DNA of 11,557 nucleotides. It comes from JBJELF01 sp051879015. GTDB taxonomy: Bacteria; Bacillota; Clostridia; Lachnospirales; Lachnospiraceae. The notes under the pieces were generated by a model that was not told the origin of the DNA, made no database searches, and saw only the letters and a list, made by a program, of their open reading frames with translations. Shown here piece after piece: positions 1-7,142 of this stretch (position 1 is the first letter of the stretch; each line of letters opens with the position of its first letter). The DNA lies in contig JBJELF010000102.1 in NCBI GenBank assembly GCA_051879015.1, positions 1 through 11,557 of the forward strand, read 5' to 3'. The position numbers and the translations under genes were made by a program.

Positions 1-1811
1 GTGATAAAAATACAGGGATTCCTCCTGCAAATTTAAACGGTATTTCTCGTCCTGGACGAGGTATTGTTGTCAAGCCGAAAGATATGAGAGGCACGCTCAC
101 CAGACTTTGGGGATTGACAAAGGGACAGCGAAAAGGGTTGGGATGGATTTTACTTTTATCCGCTTTGGCGTCTCTGGCTGCGATTCTTTCTCCCTATCTC
201 TCTGGTAAAGCAGTTACAGCTATTAATAATGGAGATACCGTGACCAAGGTACTGCTGTGTCTTGCATCTCTTTATATTTGTGATTGGCTGGTGAAATTTC
301 TGCAGTCCTTTTTCATGGCATCCATCGGTCAAAGGATTATTTGCCATATTCGAGGAGTCTTGTTCAAACACATCAAGACACTCCCTCTGGCATTTTTCGA
401 TAAGCACCGTCATGGTGAATTGATGAGCCGATTGACGAATGATATTGATAACATCAGTACCACCATATCCAATTCACTGACGCTGCTTTTGACTTATGGC
501 TTTACAATCGTTGGTATTTTTATTATGATGCTTTCCCTTAGTCCTATGCTGACCAGTGTATCTATGATTGGTGTGGCTTTGATTTTCTTATTGACAAAAA
601 CGATTACTAAGCGCACCAAACCATTGTTTGCAGAGCAGCAAAAACATTTGGGCGCATTGAATGGTCAGGTAGAAGAAAGTATTTCTGGTCTGAGTGTAGT
701 GAAGGCATTTTGCCAGGAAGAAAAAATGGAGGCTGAGTTTGCCCAGAAGAATGAGCAATTTTGTAAAACCTCTATTCGGGCACTCATTGTTTCTGGTTAT
801 CTGATGCCGATGACAAATGTTATCAACAATCTTTGCTATGTGGCCATTGCTGTTCTCAGTGGTTTTTTGTATGTAAATGGAACCATTAGCAGCATTGGCT
901 TGATTACCAGTTTTCTTTTGTATATTCGGCAGTTTACCCGACCCTTTGTGGAGATTGCAAATATTTACAATAATTTTCAGACTGCCGTTGCTGGTGCAGA
1001 GAGAGTCTTTGAAATACTGGATGAAGAATCAGAGCCTGCGGATAAAGCAGATGCTCTTTCATTGGGGACACCTAAGGGGGATATTGAATTGAAACAGGTT
1101 TCTTTTGGTTATACAGCAAAAAAACAGGTTCTGAAAGACATCTCTCTGAATATTCCCGCCGGAACAAAGGTGGCCATCGTAGGTCCTACTGGTTCTGGCA
1201 AGACTACCATCATCAATTTGCTGACCCGATTTTATGATGTAACAGAGGGCAGTATTACTCTGGACGGTCATGACCTGAGAGATTATCGAATGGAAGATTT
1301 GCGAAAAATTTTCGGTGTTGTTTTACAGGATACAGCGTTGTTTTCAGCATCAATTAAGGATAACATTTGTTACGGCAATCCGAATGCTACGATGGAACAG
1401 ATTAAAGCTGCTGCCGAAATGACTGGTGCAGACCATTTCATTGAGCGTTTGCCGGAAGGATATGATACGGTTTTGGAGCAGGGGGGTCAGGAACTTTCTC
1501 AGGGGGAACGGCAGCTGCTGACCATTTCCAGAGCGGTGCTCACCAATGCACCTATCATGATTCTTGATGAGGCTACCAGTTCTGTAGATACGGTGACAGA
1601 ACAGAATATTCGCAAGGCATTATTAAAAATCTGTGCAAACCGTACCTCTATTATCATTGCTCATCGACTGTCCACAATTCGAGATTCTGATTTGATTATT
1701 CTATTGGAAAACGGAGAGATTATGGAACAGGGAACGCATCGGGAATTGTTGGCTCTGGATGGAAAATATGCCGCCATGTATCGCACACAAACAGGGCAGA
1801 AGGTATGCTGA
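1..1811 (+). CDS. ABC transporter half (permease fused to ATPase), 5'-partial
   Basis: ABC-type exporter half: a six-helix membrane domain followed by a nucleotide-binding domain, which works as a dimer in the cytoplasmic membrane. Counting from the ATG at 84, hydrophobic segments lie near residues 17-39, 55-77, 133-155, 158-175, 240-262 and 268-285. Walker A GPTGSGKT is at 367-374, signature LSQGE at 471-475, Walker B ILDEA near 493-497 with the catalytic Glu present, and the H-loop His at 527. The ATG at 84 is probably not the start. The frame is open to the left edge and reads a Gly/Pro-rich tail (PPANLNGISRPGRG) typical of the N-terminus of this family, so the gene begins outside the window. 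The LSQGxRQ signature and N-terminal extension resemble the ATPase-competent half of heterodimeric exporters (BmrD/LmrD-like), so the partner half is expected just upstream. Substrate is unknown; drug or peptide export is possible. Confidence 0.93.
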   Translation, partial: DKNTGIPPANLNGISRPGRGIVVKPKDMRGTLTRLWGLTKGQRKGLGWILLLSALASLAAILSPYLSGKAVTAINNGDTVTKVLLCLASLYICDWLVKFLQSFFMASIGQRIICHIRGVLFKHIKTLPLAFFDKHRHGELMSRLTNDIDNISTTISNSLTLLLTYGFTIVGIFIMMLSLSPMLTSVSMIGVALIFLLTKTITKRTKPLFAEQQKHLGALNGQVEESISGLSVVKAFCQEEKMEAEFAQKNEQFCKTSIRALIVSGYLMPMTNVINNLCYVAIAVLSGFLYVNGTISSIGLITSFLLYIRQFTRPFVEIANIYNNFQTAVAGAERVFEILDEESEPADKADALSLGTPKGDIELKQVSFGYTAKKQVLKDISLNIPAGTKVAIVGPTGSGKTTIINLLTRFYDVTEGSITLDGHDLRDYRMEDLRKIFGVVLQDTALFSASIKDNICYGNPNATMEQIKAAAEMTGADHFIERLPEGYDTVLEQGGQELSQGERQLLTISRAVLTNAPIMILDEATSSVDTVTEQNIRKALLKICANRTSIIIAHRLSTIRDSDLIILLENGEIMEQGTHRELLALDGKYAAMYRTQTGQKVC

Positions 1812-1891
1812 GATGTACGAGCAGTTGAACGGTAATACCATACCGGTCGAGTATTGAAAAGCATTGGGTCAAAATGGATGATGAAAAAATG

Positions 1892-1927
1892 ACCGGATTG
1901 AATGGCTGGTAAGTCATTCAATCCGGT
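1892..1927 (-). terminator. Hairpin terminator between convergent genes
   Basis: Perfect 13-bp stem ACCGGATTGAATG (1892-1904) and CATTCAATCCGGT (1915-1927) with a 10-nt loop. On the minus strand the stem is followed by six T's (complement of the A run at 1884-1889), and it starts 18 nt past the histidine kinase stop, so it fits as the kinase operon terminator. On the plus strand no T tract follows, so any role for the ABC gene would be weaker. Confidence 0.82.
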
Positions 1928-1944
1928 TACAGTGAAAAATAGGA

Positions 1945-3426
1945 TTAAATTTTGGTTAGCTCAAACCAGAAGACGCATCCATCATGGCATTCTGCTCCAA
2001 ACTGTGCTTCGTGTAATGTCAGGAGTTCTTTTGCGATAGATAGGCCAAGTCCGGATACCGTTGCTTTGTTTTTTCGGTTTCTGGAGGTGTAGTATCTGTC
2101 CCAGATATAAGGAATATCTTCTGCGGGAATTCCTTGACCATAATCCTTTACCTCAAAATGTACGGTTTCTCCTCGGCAAGAAAGTGTTACCGATATTTTT
2201 TGTCTGCTGTCAGTATGGTTGACAGCGTTATCGATGAAATTATAGATTACGCGCTCAATCTGTGTTCGGTTTCCGTTTATCCAAATATTCAGGTCTATGT
2301 TTTGTTCAATAAGAAATCCCTGTTCGCTGCAAAGCGCATCAAACTGATGGATTACATTTTTTACTGTATCACTTAAATTAAATGCTGTCATGATTGGTTT
2401 TTGATTGACGGATTGGATAGAAGAATATTCCAGTATCTCACCTACCAGTGAGGTGAGACGATCTGCCTCCCGTATGATGATGTTCAGATCCTGATTTCTT
2501 TTTTCTTCATCGTTCCATGAAATTTCCTGAACCATCTCCGCATAACCTTTTATCATAGTCAGCGGAGTACGCAGATCATGAGATATATTGGCAAGCAATT
2601 CCTGTCGAGAATGTTCTAAGCGTTCCAGCGAGGCGGCAGTCTCATTCAGAGTATCAGACAGATCATCCAGTTCCCTGCAAAAACCTTTGTGATCCGCTAC
2701 ATGAAATTCCCCTTTCGCAATGTTTTTTGCCTGTTGGGTAATGCTGCGAAGTGGTTTTTCAAATTTTCGTGATAGGAAGTAAGCCAGTATAAATGCCAAA
2801 GACAGTGACAGCACAGACACCCATAATAACTGTATGCGGAGGATAGTGGTCGTTCCAGTCACTGAGCCTAACGGCATGCTGATGCACATAATAATATTGT
2901 CATTGGAAAGCAGCGCACAGGATTCCAGATTTACGCCGTACACATACGTGTTGGAGTTTTCTGTTATATAACCTAAACTATTTTCTCCAGAAAGCAGCAA
3001 TTTTCGTATTAGTTCCATATGGCTGTAAGGTAGATTTCGAATGACACCTTTTTCCCAATTCAGGGAATCTTCACTCGAAAGATAAGGATTTTGGCTGCTG
3101 TGATTTTCTTCATTGTTATAGGAAGAATCATTATAAAGTGCGCTGTACTCATCTGTACTGTATAACACGTTGCCGGTAGTATCTGTTAAAAAGATAAGCA
3201 AGGAATTTTTCTGAGCAGCTTCGTCGATGATATCAAAAAAGTTATCCGTATCCTTTTGCATGTTGATTTTCGACGCTGTCTTTTTTAAACTGGAAATTGC
3301 CATTCCCGTATAAAAGTTTTGAAGAAATACCGTTTGCAGCAGCCACAGTACAGCAAATATGACTGCAGCAAAAAAAGTGAATGTGCTCCAGAGTTTGAAA
3401 CCAAAGGATTTAACTGTTGTCTTCAA
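1945..3426 (-). CDS. Sensor histidine kinase (HAMP-HisKA-HATPase)
   Basis: Membrane sensor kinase of a two-component system, 493 residues from the chosen TTG start. Helix 1 is near residues 12-35. An extracytoplasmic sensing region of about 155 residues follows, then helix 2 near 196-217 and a HAMP linker. The H-box NISHDLRTPL carries phospho-acceptor His283. The N-box (NFIDNAVNH, 396-404), G1 box DYGQG (428-432) and G2 box SGLGL (458-462) are all intact, so it should be active. Start choice: the frame stays open upstream to an ATG at 3552, but that would put about 42 residues on top of the regulator gene. The TTG at 3426 has a G-rich site (GGGGAATGGGG) about 7 nt upstream, places a short basic tail before helix 1, and overlaps the regulator by only 17 bases, suggesting translational coupling. 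The sensed signal is unknown. Confidence 0.93.
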   Translation of the reverse strand: MKTTVKSFGFKLWSTFTFFAAVIFAVLWLLQTVFLQNFYTGMAISSLKKTASKINMQKDTDNFFDIIDEAAQKNSLLIFLTDTTGNVLYSTDEYSALYNDSSYNNEENHSSQNPYLSSEDSLNWEKGVIRNLPYSHMELIRKLLLSGENSLGYITENSNTYVYGVNLESCALLSNDNIIMCISMPLGSVTGTTTILRIQLLWVSVLSLSLAFILAYFLSRKFEKPLRSITQQAKNIAKGEFHVADHKGFCRELDDLSDTLNETAASLERLEHSRQELLANISHDLRTPLTMIKGYAEMVQEISWNDEEKRNQDLNIIIREADRLTSLVGEILEYSSIQSVNQKPIMTAFNLSDTVKNVIHQFDALCSEQGFLIEQNIDLNIWINGNRTQIERVIYNFIDNAVNHTDSRQKISVTLSCRGETVHFEVKDYGQGIPAEDIPYIWDRYYTSRNRKNKATVSGLGLSIAKELLTLHEAQFGAECHDGCVFWFELTKI

Positions 3427-4084
3427 ATTTATACCCCATTCCCCGCAGTGTGACGATATAACTGCGATATTTTCCAAGCTTGCTGCGCAGAAGCTTGATC
3501 TGCCAGTCAACGGTTCGATCTTCTGCAGTGTAATCATATCCCCACAGAGCATTCAGAATTTTTTCTCTTGATAATGCAATGCCTTTATTCTCAATAAAAT
3601 ACAGAAGCAGATCATATTCCTTTGCTGTCAGCTCCGCTTTTATTCCGTCAATGTAAACATTTCGGCCTAATGGTTCAATTTTCAATCCGCCCAAAATAAT
3701 TTCATCTCTCGGCTTAATATTTTTTTTATGTCGGCTGACAACTACGTTAATTCTTGCCATCAGCTCCTTTGGGGAGAAGGGTTTTACAACATAATCATCG
3801 ATTCCAAGTTCAAAGCCCATCAGTTTATCGTATTCCTGTCCTAAGGCGGAGAGCATAATCACTGGAATATCCTGTTTAGAACGAATTTCTTTGCAGGCAG
3901 CAAAACCGTCCATTTCCGGCATCATAATATCCATAATAATCACATCATAGCTATTTTGGCGGCACAGGCTGACAGCTTCTTTTCCGTTGCAGGCGGTTGT
4001 TACTGTATGCCCTTCGTGTTCGGCAAATCTTACAATTAACTGCACAATATCTGTTTCATCATCTACAATCAGGATTTTTGCCAT
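3410..4084 (-). CDS. OmpR-family response regulator
   Basis: DNA-binding partner of the downstream histidine kinase, 224 residues. The receiver domain (about 1-120) shows the acidic pocket DDE at 8-10, phospho-acceptor Asp52 in the MDIMMPEMDG block, a conserved Ser79 and Lys101 in VVKPFSPKEL. The C-terminal winged-helix effector (about 130-222) has the family pattern LTAKEYDLLLYF and ends with VTLRGMGYKF. The start is firm: GGAGG lies 6 nt ahead of the ATG. It is transcribed after the small repeat protein gene and overlaps the kinase gene. Length and layout are standard for the OmpR/PhoB family. Targets are not shown by the sequence, though autoregulation of the operon promoter near 4646-4674 would be usual. 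Confidence 0.96.
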   Translation of the reverse strand: MAKILIVDDETDIVQLIVRFAEHEGHTVTTACNGKEAVSLCRQNSYDVIIMDIMMPEMDGFAACKEIRSKQDIPVIMLSALGQEYDKLMGFELGIDDYVVKPFSPKELMARINVVVSRHKKNIKPRDEIILGGLKIEPLGRNVYIDGIKAELTAKEYDLLLYFIENKGIALSREKILNALWGYDYTAEDRTVDWQIKLLRSKLGKYRSYIVTLRGMGYKFEDNS

Positions 4085-4114
4085 GTTATACCTCCGTTAT
4101 CTTCCATACAGACA

Positions 4115-4151
4115 ATGGCAAACCGACGGATATTTGCTGTCGATTTGCCAT
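4115..4151 (-). other. Intercistronic hairpin before the response regulator
   Basis: The arms ATGGCAAACCGAC (4115-4127) and GTCGATTTGCCAT (4139-4151) pair over 13 positions, with one G-U in the minus-strand RNA, around an 11-nt loop. It sits between the stop of the small secreted protein and the regulator ribosome site. No T tract follows in the direction of the operon, so it looks more like an RNA stability, processing or partial attenuation element than a full terminator. On the plus strand five T's follow, but no plus-strand gene runs into it. Confidence 0.6.
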
Positions 4152-4170
4152 TTTTCTGCATAGTTGTTTT

Positions 4171-4536
4171 TTATTGCTGATAGCTGGAACCGCGTTGACG
4201 ACCGGTTACATAGCTATAGGAACTCATGTCAGAGTTCGCATTGTCATCTGTATCATCCGTTCTGAAAGACATACCTCTCTGCTGACCTTTGACAAAGCTA
4301 TAGGATGCTGCGGCTTCTTCAGACCACTCGTTTTCCCCGATTCCTTGGGAATCAAGATACACTTGCGCTTCTTCTTCGGTTGCGAAACTTTCTGCTTGAG
4401 CATAGACCTCGATTCGATTTCCACTTCTTTCCTGACCGGTTAGATAACTGTAGTTTTCTGCAGCGAAAGTGGTAACACTTCCGAGAGAAAGCAGTGCGAC
4501 CATAACAGCGGCTGTTGCAACAATTTTCTTTTTCAT
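4171..4536 (-). CDS. Small secreted protein with three YSY-type repeats
   Basis: 121-residue exported protein of unknown function. A clear signal peptide occupies residues 1-26: MKKK, a hydrophobic core, and a cleavage region near TTFAA. The mature part is acidic and Gln/Ser-rich, and holds three copies of a short motif: YSYLTGQERSG (29-39), YSFVKGQQRGM (79-89) and YSYVTGRQRGS (107-117). There are no further membrane segments and no Cys. The start is supported by GAGGTG about 7 nt upstream. It is the first gene ahead of the response regulator and kinase on the same strand, 86 nt from the regulator, so co-transcription is likely. That makes it a candidate ligand, accessory sensor or envelope output of this system, which is inference from position only. 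I do not recognise a named family. Confidence 0.85.
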   Translation of the reverse strand: MKKKIVATAAVMVALLSLGSVTTFAAENYSYLTGQERSGNRIEVYAQAESFATEEEAQVYLDSQGIGENEWSEEAAASYSFVKGQQRGMSFRTDDTDDNANSDMSSYSYVTGRQRGSSYQQ

Positions 4537-4591
4537 GATGTATCACCTCATTGTTTTACTCCGACTTCCATCGGTATCTAAAGGATACATC
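4537..4591 (-). promoter_or_regulatory. Leader inverted repeat over the start of the repeat-protein gene
   Basis: GATGTATC (4537-4544) and GATACATC (4584-4591) are perfect 8-base inverted copies. In the minus-strand mRNA the inner copy lies directly before the ATG and touches the GAGGTG ribosome site. A second small stem (CCGA/TCGG around 4561-4574) nests inside. Folding would hide the translation start; alternatively the repeat could be a DNA operator. Neither role is proven. Confidence 0.4.
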
Positions 4592-4645
4592 ATAAATTTG
4601 GAAGGATGATGAGTGGTATTAGGAATCTGTGTGGAATTTATTTAG

Positions 4646-4674
4646 ATTATAGCAGATATTTTTGATGGAGTCCA
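4646..4674 (-). promoter_or_regulatory. Predicted promoter of the repeat protein/two-component operon
   Basis: Read on the minus strand: -35 TGGACT (4669-4674), 17-nt spacer, perfect -10 TATAAT (4646-4651). Transcription would start near 4639, giving a leader of about 100 nt that contains the inverted repeat described above. Confidence 0.6.
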
Positions 4675-4742
4675 TGAAAAAATAATTTTTTTGTTTTGCG
4701 GATGCCGACCTGAAACATAGAGGCAAATTCTGCAAAGAGGTC

Positions 4743-4771
4743 TTGACATTTTTGTGATTAAGAACTATAAT
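4743..4771 (+). promoter_or_regulatory. Consensus promoter of the TetR-GH43 operon
   Basis: Perfect consensus -35 TTGACA (4743-4748), exactly 17 nt, perfect -10 TATAAT (4766-4771). Start of transcription is expected near 4778, about 28 nt before the TetR ATG. Such a strong promoter on a regulator gene suggests it is normally held off by a repressor. Confidence 0.88.
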
Positions 4772-4794
4772 GCAAGTATATACTTGCATTATAG
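4765..4794 (+). promoter_or_regulatory. Perfect 30-bp palindrome, probable TetR operator
   Basis: The left half CTATAATGCAAGTAT (4765-4779) is the exact reverse complement of the right half (4780-4794). The palindrome covers the -10 box and the predicted transcription start, and ends 11 nt before the TetR-family ATG. TetR-family dimers usually bind such palindromes at their own promoters, so autorepression is the natural reading. Confidence 0.85.
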
Positions 4795-4805
4795 GGGTTA
4801 AATAT

Positions 4806-5393
4806 ATGTATGATAATACACAGATGAAGATTATCACAGCGACCATGAATCTTATCATGGAAAAGGGATATTCTTCCACAACAACAAAGGATATTGCAAA
4901 AGCAGCTGAAATAAATGAATGCACCATTTTTCGCAAGTTTAATGGAAAGAAAGATATCGTTATGGCAGCTATGAAGCTGCCTGATTGGAATCCGCTTCTT
5001 GAAGAAAGAGATTTTAGGGCTTGTGGTGAGTTAGTTGAAGATTTAATTTCTTTTTCGAAGGTATATATGCAGAAGGTAACACCGCAAATGGTTAAGGTAT
5101 CTATGGGTCTCAGAGCACCGGAATTGTACGAGGCAACTGCACCTGAAATTATGAAAATTCCACAAACCTTTAAGAAAGTATTGACAGAATACTTTTTGAA
5201 TATGCAATCAAAAGGTATCATTTGCGATTGTAATGCAGAGGCGTTGGCAATGCAGTTTTTATCTATGAACTTTGGTTTTGTGTTTCTTGACGCATCCTTT
5301 GGAAACAAGCTGACTTTATTGGATAAAGACCAATATATTAAAAACAGTGTAGAAGTATTTGTACATGGAATAGAAGGTAAGTCAAAAAACTGA
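4806..5393 (+). CDS. TetR/AcrR-family transcriptional regulator
   Basis: 195-residue TetR-family regulator. The N-terminal helix-turn-helix spans about residues 8-55 (TTTKDIAKAAEINECTIFRKF) and is followed by the usual KKDIV start of helix 4. The rest is a helical ligand-binding and dimerisation domain with no recognisable ligand signature. An in-frame ATG at 4770 exists, but it lies inside the operator and -10 box and would precede the predicted transcription start. The ATG at 4806, with AGGGG about 7 nt upstream, is therefore preferred. The gene is followed 15 nt later by the GH43 glycosidase gene, so both are probably one transcript under control of this protein. TetR proteins more often govern efflux or lipid genes, so the pairing with a glycosidase is somewhat unusual. 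Confidence 0.92.
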   Translation: MYDNTQMKIITATMNLIMEKGYSSTTTKDIAKAAEINECTIFRKFNGKKDIVMAAMKLPDWNPLLEERDFRACGELVEDLISFSKVYMQKVTPQMVKVSMGLRAPELYEATAPEIMKIPQTFKKVLTEYFLNMQSKGIICDCNAEALAMQFLSMNFGFVFLDASFGNKLTLLDKDQYIKNSVEVFVHGIEGKSKN

Positions 5394-5407
5394 AAGGAGA
5401 GAGCAGG

Positions 5408-6850
5408 ATGAAACAGCAAGTTTTTAATCCTTATCTGCCTAGTTACGAGTATGTTCCGGATGGAGAGCCGCATGTATTTGGTGACCGTGTCTATGTTTAT
5501 GGTTCTCATGACCGATTCAATGCACTTATTTTTTGCATGAATGATTATGTCTGTTGGTCAGCACCAGTAAATGACTTGTCCGATTGGCACTATGAAGGAG
5601 TCATTTATAAGAAAAATCAGGACCCGAAAAATAGGTTGGGGATTCGACTTTTGTTTGCCCCAGATGTGGTACAGGGAATCGATGGACGCTATTACCTTTA
5701 TTATGCGTATGATTTTCTAGGCATGATGGGAGTGGCAGTGTGCGATACACCAGCAGGTCAGTATCAATTTTATGGACATGTACATTATCCATCTGGAACG
5801 CTTTGGGGACGCCAAAAAGGGGATCAAATGCCATTCGACCCAGGTGTTTTGGTGGATGATGATGGCAGAGTGTATCTGTATTCCGGATTTTACACGCCAG
5901 TACCAGCAGTAGCAAGTGGATTTCATTCACTGAAAAATGATGGTGGTGTTGTGATTGAATTGGAATCGGATATGGTGACTATCAAAAAGGAACCAAAACT
6001 GCTGTTCCCAAAAGAGGGAGCAGGTTCGTTTCCAAATCACGAGTTTTTTGAGGCAAGCTCCATCCGAAAAGATAATGGAAAATACATTTTTGTATATTCT
6101 TCCAGACATAATCATGAGTTATGCTATGCTATTAGCGATAAGCCAGATGGAGGTTTTACTTATGGTGGAACGCTTGTAAGTTTGGGAGATTTGTTCTTGG
6201 ATGGAAATGAGGATGAGAAGAAGGGAACTAATTATTTAGGAAATACCCATGGTGGCATGGCAAAAATTGATAACCAGTGGTACATTTTTTATCATCGTCA
6301 AACCAATCGCCATTCCTATTCCCGTCAGGCTTGTGCAGAAAAGCTGGTACAGAATCCAGACGGTTCGTTCCAGCAGGCGGAAGTGACAAGCTGTGGATTA
6401 AATGACGGACCCTTGAAAGGAATTGGTCATTATGAGGCGCGCATTGCATGCAATTTATGGTCGAAGAATGGGGTAGGGCGTTATGACTGTCCAAGTCCCA
6501 AAAAGGCATTTGCCAATCATCCGTATTTTACTCAGACGGGTAAAGATAGGAATGAAAATGGAGACCAGTACATAGCAAATATGCAAGATGGTGCGGTGGC
6601 TGGATTTAAGTATTTTCAAATTGATGGAACAAAGGAGATTTCCGTTGAGCTGAGGGGAAATGCAAATGGCAGTATGAAAGTATCCGATAATCCAAACTTT
6701 AGCAATGGAGCAGTTATCCCTGTAAGTGTCAGTGGGGATGAAACAAAGAGCTTTTCTGCTTCACTTGCGATTCCAAATGGGAAAAAAGCTCTTTATTTCC
6801 AATTTGGCGGTCAGGGCGCAGTCGATTTTCTTGCGTTTGAACTGAAATAA
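5408..6850 (+). CDS. Glycoside hydrolase family 43-like glycosidase
   Basis: 480-residue protein with a GH43-type five-bladed propeller (about 1-330) and a C-terminal beta-rich module (about 345-480) resembling a CBM6-like sugar-binding domain. The N-terminal block NPYLPSYEYVPDGEPHV offers Asp18 as general base. FDPGVLVDDDG (143-153) fits the position of the pKa-modulating Asp (Asp144). FFEASSI offers Glu215 as general acid. NTHGGMAKI and WYIFYHR near 279-297 also match the family. The likely substrate is a beta-xyloside or alpha-L-arabinofuranoside, but GH43 members vary and specificity cannot be read here. No signal peptide or anchor is visible, so it should act in the cytoplasm on imported oligosaccharides. 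The start has AAGGAGAG upstream, overlapping the TetR stop. No sugar transporter or other glycosidase is adjacent. Confidence 0.9.
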   Translation: MKQQVFNPYLPSYEYVPDGEPHVFGDRVYVYGSHDRFNALIFCMNDYVCWSAPVNDLSDWHYEGVIYKKNQDPKNRLGIRLLFAPDVVQGIDGRYYLYYAYDFLGMMGVAVCDTPAGQYQFYGHVHYPSGTLWGRQKGDQMPFDPGVLVDDDGRVYLYSGFYTPVPAVASGFHSLKNDGGVVIELESDMVTIKKEPKLLFPKEGAGSFPNHEFFEASSIRKDNGKYIFVYSSRHNHELCYAISDKPDGGFTYGGTLVSLGDLFLDGNEDEKKGTNYLGNTHGGMAKIDNQWYIFYHRQTNRHSYSRQACAEKLVQNPDGSFQQAEVTSCGLNDGPLKGIGHYEARIACNLWSKNGVGRYDCPSPKKAFANHPYFTQTGKDRNENGDQYIANMQDGAVAGFKYFQIDGTKEISVELRGNANGSMKVSDNPNFSNGAVIPVSVSGDETKSFSASLAIPNGKKALYFQFGGQGAVDFLAFELK

Positions 6851-7142
6851 CAGATAAGAGAGGGAAAAGCTATTCTTCTTTGTGGTAAATAAGATTATCT
6901 TCCCAGAGGGCGAAGTAAAAAAATAGAATGAATGCATTTGAGCTTCGATAAGTTTGGCTCTAGCTTTTTCTATTTCCGTTTGTGGTCATCTGTCCGCTGA
7001 AAGCGGTGTTTCCAGAATCTTGACCATCGCGGAATGTGCAACCGAAGGGGGAAGTTCGATTAGCAGGTGGCTTTGTATCCATCTTAGCGGGTATATGTTT
7101 AGTTTAGATATGATAAAGATTTTGAAAGGAAAAAAGTAAAAA
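6851..7142 (+). other. Gene-free stretch with multiple potential RNA stems
   Basis: No convincing gene. The only open frame (TTG at 6954 to 7139) lacks a ribosome site. Potential stems, in order: AAATAGAA/TTCTATTT (6921-6928, 6968-6975) enclosing GAGC/GCTC (6940-6943, 6957-6960); then TTCCG/CGGAA (6974-6978, 7030-7034) enclosing TGGTCA/TGACCA (6983-6988, 7021-7026) enclosing CCGCT/AGCGG (6994-6998, 7002-7006) with a GAA loop; then AGGTGG/CCATCT (7065-7070, 7079-7084). The first and second outer stems share two bases and cannot both form fully. It could be a structured leader of the following gene, an independent small RNA or a dispersed repeat. I cannot match it to a known RNA class. Confidence 0.45.

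Noticed and set aside
3997..4443. 148-codon plus-strand open frame
   Set aside because: It is antisense to the response regulator start and the secreted repeat protein, both well supported; the translation has no coherent features.
4619..5509. 296-codon open frame on the minus strand
   Set aside because: It lies opposite the TetR-family gene and the start of the GH43 gene, which have clear domains, promoter and ribosome sites. Its translation shows no domain pattern and it has no ribosome site.
6954..7139. 61-codon plus-strand frame in phase with the FeoB-associated/HMA gene
   Set aside because: TTG start without ribosome site, no domain pattern, and it overlaps the nested stems. I considered it as a leftover feoB end but saw no similarity, so it is treated as non-coding.
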